Positions 58,037-64,000 of a stretch of DNA of 64,000 bases are shown here, one piece after another. Where the stretch lies: positions 6,696,001-6,760,000 of the forward strand of contig NZ_CP092915.1 of assembly GCF_022557175.1 (NCBI RefSeq), written 5' to 3'. How positions within the stretch are numbered: the stretch's first letter is position 1; each line of letters begins with the position of its first letter. The notes below the pieces were generated by a model. The model was given only the letters and a program-made list of their open reading frames with translations. It was not told the origin of the DNA and did no database searches. A program made the position numbers and the translations under genes. The stretch comes from Mycolicibacterium sp. YH-1. Lineage in GTDB: Bacteria; Actinomycetota; Actinomycetes; Mycobacteriales; Mycobacteriaceae.

Positions 58037-58846
58037 ATGCGACACCACGCGAGCAACACGCCGATCGGCAGATTCCGGATCGAGACCCTCGAGGAAGGCG
58101 TCGACCGATGCGCCGCCACGATGCCCATCGAGGGGTTGCTCAACCCAGCCACCGGGGAGCCCAGCCTGGGCCCACTGGCAGTCCTGACCGATCACATCGC
58201 CGGATTGCTCAACCACCACCGCCGCCATGACCACGAATGGACTGTGTCCAGCGAACTCTCCCTGGAACTGGCACCCGACGCCGCCGCGGCGGTCGCTGCC
58301 GCAGGTGACGAGACCGTGCTGGGCATCAGCCGGCCGATGAGCGGCAAGCACGCCACCGCGGTCGGCGAGTGCGAGTTGCTTCTCGCGGGCAGGCTGATCG
58401 GGAGCGGGACCGTGCGGTCGTTCTACATCGACCACCCTGGCGAGTTCGCCGAGGCGCCCGCCCGCGAGGGCGACATGGAGGAGAAGTTCGGCCTCTCCGA
58501 CATGATGGCGATCGACTCCCCGCGTGTCGAAGGCGACTCGGTGATCCTGGGACAACGCGCCGATCGCGTGCTCAACAACAACATCGACGTCGTCCACGGT
58601 GGTATCGCCTCGGCAGGCCTGGAGATTGCCGCGTCGGCCGCCGTGAACGCAGGCCGCTCCGAGGGTCCGCTGATCACCGCATCCCTTCGAGTGAACTTTC
58701 TGCGGCAGTTCTTGGCGGGCGGGGAGTCCCGCTACGTGGGAACGCCATTGCGCGTCGGGCGCCGCAGCGGCGTCGCCGACGCGCAGGCGATCGGCGCCGA
58801 CGGTAAGGTCGCGATCATCGCCCGCCTCACCGCATATCGCAGCTAG
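58037..58846 (+). CDS. Double hotdog-fold thioesterase (PaaI-like)
   Basis: A protein of 269 residues from ATG 58037. It has two hotdog-type halves. The first (about 1-130) includes LAVLTDHIAGLLNHHRRHDH; the second (about 150-269) has NNNIDVVHGGIASAGLEIAA, the usual PaaI helix with HGG, and NFLRQFLAGGESRYVGTPLR. Such proteins hydrolyse acyl-CoA thioesters or act on polyketide intermediates. The ribosome site nearest the start is 25 bases away, so initiation may be leaderless, or the start may differ. A RicR-type box lies just upstream. Confidence 0.87.
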   Translation: MRHHASNTPIGRFRIETLEEGVDRCAATMPIEGLLNPATGEPSLGPLAVLTDHIAGLLNHHRRHDHEWTVSSELSLELAPDAAAAVAAAGDETVLGISRPMSGKHATAVGECELLLAGRLIGSGTVRSFYIDHPGEFAEAPAREGDMEEKFGLSDMMAIDSPRVEGDSVILGQRADRVLNNNIDVVHGGIASAGLEIAASAAVNAGRSEGPLITASLRVNFLRQFLAGGESRYVGTPLRVGRRSGVADAQAIGADGKVAIIARLTAYRS

Positions 58847-58999
58847 TGCTAGCGCTAGACCACGCTACGTAACGTCCCGGTAGCTTTCGGTCACGATCAG
58901 GCAGAGGTTCGGCCACAGTCATCCCTTCGCGGTGCTCAACCGTGCGACCCTCTCGCAACGGGCACCTCAACGGCGCACCGGCAAGGGAGGTTTCACATC

Positions 59000-59773
59000 A
59001 TGACAACCCCGACCATGACTCACCGCTTGGCAGCTGAGTTCATCGGTACATTCTGGCTTGTACTCGGCGGCTGCGGTAGTGCGGTGTTCGCCGCGAAGTT
59101 CATCGCCGACGATGGCGTCTCGCTTGGCATCGGATTCCTCGGTGTCGCACTGGCGTTCGGCCTGACTGTGCTCACCGGTGTGTACGCGTTCGGCACCATC
59201 TCGGGTGGCCATTTCAACCCGGCCGTCACGCTCGGCGCCGCCCTCGCGCACAGGGTGGAGTGGAAGGCACTGCCCGGCTACTGGATTGCACAGGTCATCG
59301 GCGGCCTCGTCGGCGGTGCGGTGATCTACGTGATCGCCAGGGGCCAGGACGGCTGGACGGCGACCGGCAACATGGCCGCCAACGGTTTTGGCGACCATTC
59401 ACCCGGTGGTTACTCAATGGTGGCGGTGCTCGTCGCCGAAGTCGTCCTGACCGGCGTGTTCCTACTCGTCATCCTCGGCTCCACCGACAACCGGGCGCCA
59501 AAGGGATTCGCGGGCTTGGCAATCGGGCTGACGCTGACACTCATCCACCTCATCTCGATCCCGATCTCGAACACCTCGGTGAACCCGGCGCGGTCGACTG
59601 GCGTCGCGTTCTTCAACGGTGACGGAGCCCCCGCTCAGCTCTGGCTGTTCTGGTTGGCACCTCTGGTCGGCGCCGCGATCGCCGGTATCGCCTACCCGTA
59701 TCTGTTCGGCCGCGCCGAGGAACTGGCCGACAGGCCCGTCCGCGACGATGCGCTCGATCAGCAGAGGGCCTGA
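59000..59773 (+). CDS. aqpZ: Aquaporin Z family water channel
   Basis: A protein of 257 residues with GGGAGG upstream of ATG 59000. It has six membrane helices and both NPA half-helices, [14 protein letters not shown] (about residue 72) and [11 protein letters not shown] (about 195). His in [18 protein letters not shown] fits the narrow selectivity filter of water-specific aquaporins rather than glycerol channels. It is followed by a bidirectional hairpin and the convergent dps. Water permeability under osmotic change is the likely role. Confidence 0.93.
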   Translation: MTTPTMTHRLAAEFIGTFWLVLGGCGSAVFAAKFIADDGVSLGIGFLGVALAFGLTVLTGVYAFGTISGGHFNPAVTLGAALAHRVEWKALPGYWIAQVIGGLVGGAVIYVIARGQDGWTATGNMAANGFGDHSPGGYSMVAVLVAEVVLTGVFLLVILGSTDNRAPKGFAGLAIGLTLTLIHLISIPISNTSVNPARSTGVAFFNGDGAPAQLWLFWLAPLVGAAIAGIAYPYLFGRAEELADRPVRDDALDQQRA

Positions 59774-59786
59774 GCGAGACGGGAAG

Positions 59787-59817
59787 TCGGACCCGCACCC
59801 GTGTGGTGCGGGTCCGA
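59787..59817. terminator. Bidirectional terminator between aquaporin and dps
   Basis: Thirteen-base arms TCGGACCCGCACC and GGTGCGGGTCCGA around a five-base loop, between two convergent stops. Confidence 0.85.
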
Positions 59818-59828
59818 TCCCCGGCTGA

Positions 59829-60386
59829 CTACTTAACCGGAGCTCTCTTCTTGGCGTTCTGCGCGGCCTTCTTCTCGGTGGTCGCGCCCTGGCTGGACAG
59901 CTGACCCCCGGAGTTCTCCAGGTGCGCGCGGACGAACCACTGGAACTTCTCCAGTTCGCCGACCTGACCGATCACCATGTCCTGCGAGACGAGATCGATG
60001 TCGTCGAGCGTGTCGATCGCCTTTCGAGCGTCCTCGATCACCCCGGTGTACACCAGATCCAGCGCGGCAAGATGCGCCTGCACGGTGTCCCGGCCGACGG
60101 AGTAGTCGTCCCAGGTGCGGTCCTTCAAGATCGCGCCTGGCGTGCCCTTCGGCGACGCGCCCAGCGCCGCGATCCGCTCGGCCGCGTCGTCGGCGTAGCC
60201 GCGCACCAGCTCTACCTGCGGATCGATCATCTCGTGCACGCCGATGAAGTTCGGACCAACCACATTCCAGTGCACGTGTTTGAGCGTGAGGTGCAGGTCG
60301 TTGTAGGTGCTGAGCAGCTTCTGCAGCAGTTCAGCGACCTCGCGGCCGGCCTTGTCGGATAGGCCCGGAAGAGTGAATGTAGGCAT
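59829..60386 (-). CDS. dps: Dps ferritin-like DNA-binding protein (Dps1 type)
   Basis: A protein of 185 residues from ATG 60386 with AAAGGAG upstream. It is nearly the length of M. smegmatis Dps1 and shares long identical stretches. The ferroxidase residues are H39, H51 (KHVHWNVVGP, GVHEMID), D66 and E70. The C-terminal tail is Lys-rich (EKKAAQNAKKRAPVK) and, as in Dps1, should bind DNA. It stores iron and shields DNA under oxidative stress and starvation. In M. smegmatis dps is controlled by alternative sigma factors; that promoter was not identified here. Confidence 0.95.
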   Translation of the reverse strand: MPTFTLPGLSDKAGREVAELLQKLLSTYNDLHLTLKHVHWNVVGPNFIGVHEMIDPQVELVRGYADDAAERIAALGASPKGTPGAILKDRTWDDYSVGRDTVQAHLAALDLVYTGVIEDARKAIDTLDDIDLVSQDMVIGQVGELEKFQWFVRAHLENSGGQLSSQGATTEKKAAQNAKKRAPVK

Positions 60387-60454
60387 CGTTGGACTCCTTT
60401 GGTCTTGACGTCTTAGGAGTCCTACCCGCGACTCGCAGGGGCTAACCCCCGTCG

Positions 60455-61372
60455 TCAAAGACTGCGCAGATCCGGGATCGCCATGCGCGCGCCGTAGCGT
60501 GGATTACGCGCCATGCCACTGACTTCGAGGAGCCGCACGGCCCGATGCCGGTGCGGCCGTAGCGGTTCCAGCAGCTCCAGCATCTCGGCATCGTCGACGC
60601 GGTGGCCCAGCAGGGTGCAGCCGACCACGTTCGACAGGTGGTAGTCACCGACCGACAGTGCGTCGGCGTCGCCCCAGGCGCGTTGGGCGGTCTCGGCGGC
60701 GGTCCACTCGCCCACCCCGGGTAGCGATCGCAACGCCTCTCGCGCGTCGGCGCTGGGGCGCGCCGTCAACCGTTCCAGTGAGGCAGCCCGCTGCGCGCAC
60801 GACACCAGCGTCCTGGCGCGTCCGGGATCGACGTTGGCGAGGTGGAACTCCCAGGACGGGATGCGCCGCCACACGTCGGCGGCAGGCGGCACGCGCATCC
60901 GGGCGGGAGCGGGTCCGGGTGCGGGTGTGCCGAACTTCGTGACCAGCAGACGCCATGCGCGAAACGCGTCCTTACCTGCGACGCGCTGTTCCAGGACGGC
61001 GGGCAGCAGGGCCTCCAGCACGCGTTCTGTGCGCCCGAGCCGAAGGTGGGGAACGCGTCGATACGCGGCGGCGATCGTCGGTTCGCGGGGCGCGAATCCT
61101 GCCGCGTCATCGTGGGCACCGAGGAAGGCGGGCAGGCCGTCGACGAACTCGGCTGCGCCGTCACCCCAGGCCTCACACTCGACCGTGTCGCGGCCGGTCT
61201 TGAGAATGCGGGCGCTCACCGGGCCGCTGGTCTGCAGGCTGGTCTTCCAAATCGCGCCGTCGGCCAGTTGGAAACACGGGTCACCGGGGCCGCGTCGCAG
61301 CGGTGACAGCGTCAGCGTCGGACTCGCGGGGCCTGAGAACGCCACAGTCCTGCGCAGCGGTTCAGCGTCCAC
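60455..61372 (-). CDS. DNA-3-methyladenine glycosylase-like HhH-GPD protein (AlkA type)
   Basis: A protein of 305 residues from GTG 61372. The helix-hairpin-helix is ALRSLPGVGEWTAAETAQRA (about residue 215), with the catalytic Asp in DALSVGDYHLSN. The N-terminal half is a beta-rich AlkA-like domain (VAFSGPASPTLTLSPLRRGP). The protein excises alkylated bases in base-excision repair. Ends lie clear of neighbours; it is probably transcribed alone. Confidence 0.9.
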   Translation of the reverse strand: MDAEPLRRTVAFSGPASPTLTLSPLRRGPGDPCFQLADGAIWKTSLQTSGPVSARILKTGRDTVECEAWGDGAAEFVDGLPAFLGAHDDAAGFAPREPTIAAAYRRVPHLRLGRTERVLEALLPAVLEQRVAGKDAFRAWRLLVTKFGTPAPGPAPARMRVPPAADVWRRIPSWEFHLANVDPGRARTLVSCAQRAASLERLTARPSADAREALRSLPGVGEWTAAETAQRAWGDADALSVGDYHLSNVVGCTLLGHRVDDAEMLELLEPLRPHRHRAVRLLEVSGMARNPRYGARMAIPDLRSL

Positions 61373-61412
61373 CCCACCATCCTGGCCTATGTCTCTGGGC
61401 TACGTCTCTGGC

Positions 61413-61787
61413 CTACGTCGCCACGACGACGTCGGCCTTGTCTGCGTAGAACGCGACGTGACCTGCGATCGCGGCGACCGCCGGGTACGGCTGCTCGTAG
61501 GTCCAGATGGCGTCGGCGACCGTGTTCTGGCCGGTGGTGACGTCGTAGTAGTTGGCCTCACCCTTGTATGGGCAGTAGGTGGTGGTATCGCTGCGCCGCA
61601 GGAAGCGTTCGGCGACGTCCGCGAGCGGAATGTACTGAACGGCGGGGTAGGTGGATTCCTGCAGCGTCAGCGCATCGTCGGTTTCGGCGACGACGTCACC
61701 GTGCACCCGTACGACGACGTGTCGGGCGGTCGGCGTGACGGTTATCGGATGTTCGGCGGTGGGTTCTAGAACGGGTCGATCGGTCAT
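61413..61787 (-). CDS. DUF427 domain protein
   Basis: A protein of 124 residues. ATG 61787 is preferred over 61793 because a TACGTT hexamer lies only three bases before the latter. The DUF427 signature is TTTYCPYKGEANYYDV, with TYPAVQYIPLADVAERFL and AGHVAFYADKADV. These small beta-rich proteins are widespread in actinobacteria; the function is not established, though some are called nucleotidyltransferase-like. It is divergent from the SRPBCC pair. Confidence 0.9.
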   Translation of the reverse strand: MTDRPVLEPTAEHPITVTPTARHVVVRVHGDVVAETDDALTLQESTYPAVQYIPLADVAERFLRRSDTTTYCPYKGEANYYDVTTGQNTVADAIWTYEQPYPAVAAIAGHVAFYADKADVVVAT

Positions 61788-61847
61788 GTTCATGCCAACG
61801 TACTCAGCACGGTGTGAGATTCCTTTCTCACCCGAACGCCTCATCGC

Positions 61848-61853
61848 TACGAT
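61848..61853 (+). promoter_or_regulatory. Predicted leaderless -10 of the first SRPBCC gene
   Basis: TACGAT ends six bases before GTG 61860 and is followed by CGCCCC. The same arrangement precedes the second copy. Confidence 0.55.
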
Positions 61854-61859
61854 CGCCCC

Positions 61860-62351
61860 GTGAGCGAACCCGGTCCAGCGTCGGCCCAAGCTTCTGTGAC
61901 GATCACCGCCAGCTGCGGCGACGTATATGCCCTGATCACCGATCTCCCGACCATGGCGACCCTGACCGCGGAGACCAACGCCATGGAATGGCAGCGGGGT
62001 GACTCCGCCCAACCCGGCGCGGTGTTCAAGGGCCACAACAACAATGGCGGCAAGGAGTGGACGACCGAGTGCACGGTCACCCATGCCGAACCTGGCCGAG
62101 TGTTCGCCTTCGACGTCGTGTACGTCGTCGACGCCGACAGCCCCGTCATCTCGGTCTCGCACTGGCGTTACGACATCGCACCCGTCGACGGTGGCTGCCG
62201 TGTCACCGAGCAGACCTGGGACCGACGGCCGGACTGGTTCCGCAAGCCCGCGGAGCAGGCCACCGGCGTCCACGATCGGACGGCCGCCAACGCCGAGCAC
62301 ATCAAGCAGACCCTGGATCGCCTCAAGGCGAAGGCCGAAGACGGAGCCTGA
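61860..62351 (+). CDS. SRPBCC (START-like) family protein, copy 1
   Basis: A protein of 163 residues from GTG 61860. The polyketide-cyclase/SRPBCC fold is shown by ASVTITASCGDVYALITDLP, GAVFKGHNNNGGKEW, the central strands THAEPGRVFAFDV, and a long C-terminal helix AANAEHIKQTLDRLKAK. The fold makes a hydrophobic cavity for lipids or aromatic ligands. It is about two-thirds identical by eye to the next gene, so the pair is a recent tandem duplication. Confidence 0.9.
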   Translation: MSEPGPASAQASVTITASCGDVYALITDLPTMATLTAETNAMEWQRGDSAQPGAVFKGHNNNGGKEWTTECTVTHAEPGRVFAFDVVYVVDADSPVISVSHWRYDIAPVDGGCRVTEQTWDRRPDWFRKPAEQATGVHDRTAANAEHIKQTLDRLKAKAEDGA

Positions 62352-62367
62352 CGCTCCGAACCCTCGA

Positions 62368-62373
62368 TACGAT
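62368..62373 (+). promoter_or_regulatory. Predicted leaderless -10 of the second SRPBCC gene
   Basis: TACGAT ends six bases before ATG 62380, with the spacer CGCCGC nearly the same as in copy 1. It indicates that the promoter was duplicated with the gene. Confidence 0.55.
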
Positions 62374-62379
62374 CGCCGC

Positions 62380-62847
62380 ATGACACCACTCGGCCCCGCC
62401 TCCGCCCAGGCCTCGATGACGATCACCGCCGCACCCGAAGCGGTGTACGCGCTGATCACGGACCTCCCGACCATGGCGGCGCTGGCAGAGGAGACCGACG
62501 CGATGGAGTGGCATCAGGGCGATAGCGCCACACCGGGTGCGGTGTTCAAGGGCCACAACAGCAACGGTGGCCGGAAGTGGACGACGATGTGCACGGTGAC
62601 GCACGCCGAGCCAGGCAGGACGTTCGGATTCGACGTGAAGAGCCTCGTCATCCCCGTGGCGCACTGGCGCTACGACATCGCACCGGCCGAGGGTGGCTGC
62701 ACCGTCACCGAGCAGACGTGGGACCGGCGCCCCGGCTGGTTCCGCAAGGTGGCCGGGTTGGCTACCGGCGTCAGCGACCGCGAATCCGCCAACGCCCAGC
62801 ACATCCGGCTGACGCTGGAGCGCTTGAAGGCCAAGGCTGAAGCCTGA
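62380..62847 (+). CDS. SRPBCC (START-like) family protein, copy 2
   Basis: A protein of 155 residues from ATG 62380. It matches copy 1 over its length (ASMTITAAPEAVYALITDLP, GAVFKGHNSNGGRKW, WFRKVAGLATGVSDR). Five residues are missing in the middle where copy 1 has VVYVVDADSPVIS. Both have EMEW/AMEW and TEQTWDRRP segments conserved. Function unknown; ligand binding is inferred from the fold. Confidence 0.9.
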   Translation: MTPLGPASAQASMTITAAPEAVYALITDLPTMAALAEETDAMEWHQGDSATPGAVFKGHNSNGGRKWTTMCTVTHAEPGRTFGFDVKSLVIPVAHWRYDIAPAEGGCTVTEQTWDRRPGWFRKVAGLATGVSDRESANAQHIRLTLERLKAKAEA

Positions 62848-62862
62848 TTCACGCGGCCTGAT

Positions 62863-64000
62863 TCACGGCCTGCCGGTGATGACGTCGGCGACCCGCGCGA
62901 TCGGCGAGGTGGTGGCGCGACCGCCGGCCTCGTGCCGGTCGGCGAGCTTGTAGGCGATGTAGAGGCCCCGTACTCCCAGCCAGCGCAGCGGTTCGGGCTC
63001 CCAGTTACGCGAGACGTGGCCGACCCAGGGAAGTTCTACCCGCGGGGTCGCCTGCTCGAGCACCAGGTCAGCCAGGGTGCGGCCGGCGAGGTTGGTCGCC
63101 GTCACGCCGTGGCCGACGTAGCCGCCAGCCCAGCCCAATCCGCTGACCCGGTCCAGCGCGACCCCGGCCTCCCAGTCCCGCGGCACGGCGAGCACGCCGC
63201 ACCACCCATGCGCGATCGGGACATCGCGGACCTGGGGCAGGACGTCATGTAGCACCTGAGACAAGTGGCGGATGGTGCGCGCGGGCACCCGACCGTCGAC
63301 GTCGGTACGCGACGCATAGCGGTAGGGCACGCTGCGGCCGCCGATGGCGATGCGGTCGTCGACGGTGCGCTGGGCGTAGAAGAAGCCGTGCGCGGTGTCA
63401 CCGACGGTCTCACGGCCGTTCCAGCCGATCGACTCCCACCGCTCGGCGCTGATGGGCTCGGTGGCGATCATCGAACTGTTCATCGGCAGCCAGCGTCGGC
63501 GCAGACCGCTCAGCCCAGGCGTGAATCCCTCGGTGGCGCGCAACACGATCTGCGCGCTGACCGTGCCGAGCGGCGTGGTTGCGCGGCCCGCCGCGATCTC
63601 GGTGACGGGCGAGCGCTCGTAAATCTGCACGCCGAGACGTTCGACGGCTTCGGCCAGACCCGTCGCGAGGTGGGCGGGCTGAATCCGTGCGCAGTGCGGC
63701 GTGTGGTAGGCCGACGTCACGTTGGCAAATCGAATACGTTGCGCCGCTTCGGCTGTCGTCAACGGTTCGATACCTTCGACGCCCCACTTGCGCTCCTCCG
63801 CGATCGCATCGGCAAGTCGGGTGGCCTGCGCGCGGTTGCGGGCGATCTCGAGGCTGCCGCCCTTGACGATGCCCGCGTCGATACCCTCACGCTCGGCCAC
63901 CGAGGCCACCTCGTCGACGGCGTCGTTGAGTGCGCGCTGCCAGGCGAGGACGCCGTCGCGGCCGTATTGCTTGGCCATCGCGTTGCGGTCCCCCGGTACG
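62863..64000 (-). CDS. FAD-dependent oxidoreductase, DAO family (partial, N-terminus beyond window)
   Basis: The frame is open through 64000, so the gene starts outside the window and an internal ATG at 63978 is not its start. The visible 378 residues include PGDRNAMAKQYGRDG, DAGIVKGGSLEIARN and HCARIQPAHLATGLAEAVER. GTVSAQIVLRATEGFTPGL, IAIGGRSVPYRYASRTD and a final Gly-rich FAD segment GLGWAGGYVGHGVTATNLAG follow. The N-terminal GxGxxG nucleotide loop is missing because of the edge. Relatives oxidise amines or amino acids; substrate unknown. It is convergent with the SRPBCC pair. Confidence 0.88.
   Translation of the reverse strand, partial: VPGDRNAMAKQYGRDGVLAWQRALNDAVDEVASVAEREGIDAGIVKGGSLEIARNRAQATRLADAIAEERKWGVEGIEPLTTAEAAQRIRFANVTSAYHTPHCARIQPAHLATGLAEAVERLGVQIYERSPVTEIAAGRATTPLGTVSAQIVLRATEGFTPGLSGLRRRWLPMNSSMIATEPISAERWESIGWNGRETVGDTAHGFFYAQRTVDDRIAIGGRSVPYRYASRTDVDGRVPARTIRHLSQVLHDVLPQVRDVPIAHGWCGVLAVPRDWEAGVALDRVSGLGWAGGYVGHGVTATNLAGRTLADLVLEQATPRVELPWVGHVSRNWEPEPLRWLGVRGLYIAYKLADRHEAGGRATTSPIARVADVITGRP

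Noticed and set aside
57742..58152. Minus-strand frame of 136 codons upstream of gltB
   Set aside because: It overlaps the thioesterase start, lacks a ribosome site and has no family resemblance. A short product from its end cannot be excluded but is not supported.

Overview
The window is chromosomal DNA from a high-GC actinobacterium, almost certainly a fast-growing Mycobacterium (Mycolicibacterium type). The evidence is MmpL11 with secreted heme-binding proteins, the zinc metalloprotease Zmp1, a RicR-type copper regulator, a monoacylglycerol lipase, a SigG-type sigma factor, a Dps very like the M. smegmatis Dps1, an NDMA-dependent alcohol dehydrogenase and an MPT63-family secreted protein. 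From recalled gene order only, 1.4-25.8 kb runs inverted relative to the M. tuberculosis Rv0203-Rv0182c block, with insertions.

Layout. 0-2.6 kb: a PrrAB-like two-component system (kinase cut by the window edge) and two hemophore-family secreted proteins. 2.9-9.7 kb: mmpL11 with a coupled small helix-turn-helix protein, two Mce-associated-type membrane proteins, and zmp1. 9.8-14.5 kb: a TetR regulator, an L,D-transpeptidase with a strong terminator, a DUF305-ricR copper operon with a perfect RicR operator, and divergent ilvD. 14.6-19.1 kb: an accessory insertion with an AraC regulator, a Cys-nucleophile hydrolase, two small unknown genes and two unknown lipoproteins. 19.2-26.5 kb: an SPW membrane protein, an O-methyltransferase, a metallohydrolase-like protein, a DUF2786 protein, a quinone oxidoreductase, a nucleophile-less alpha/beta-hydrolase lipoprotein, monoacylglycerol lipase, sigG and a methyltransferase.

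26.5-34.5 kb: an alcohol dehydrogenase, an AbiEi/DUF559-type protein framed by two related terminator hairpins, an SDR, a MarR-pirin-PQQ dehydrogenase group, an MPT63-like protein with a Met/Cys/His tail, a collapsed methyltransferase pseudogene with an 8-bp tandem repeat at its break, and a phosphodiester glycosidase. 34.5-39.2 kb: a large exported protein with a disordered tail, a PHP-domain protein and an F420-type oxidoreductase. 39.2-51.1 kb: a DeoR-type regulator divergent from a ten-gene operon for uptake and breakdown of a galactosamine- or galactoside-type sugar (aldolase pair, AgaS, kinase, exporter-like protein, GH4 glycosidase and a complete ABC importer). 51.2-57.5 kb: glutamate synthase gltBD. 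57.5-64 kb: a second RicR-like box before a thioesterase, an aquaporin, Dps, a DNA glycosylase, a DUF427 protein, a tandem pair of SRPBCC proteins and a FAD oxidoreductase cut by the window edge.

A recurring feature is a TANNNT hexamer 6-7 bases before the start codon (ilvD, sigG, the lipase, the alcohol dehydrogenase, the quinone oxidoreductase, the F420 enzyme, both SRPBCC genes). This suggests widespread leaderless transcription and was used to choose several starts. No tRNA, rRNA, CRISPR array, insertion sequence or prophage was seen.
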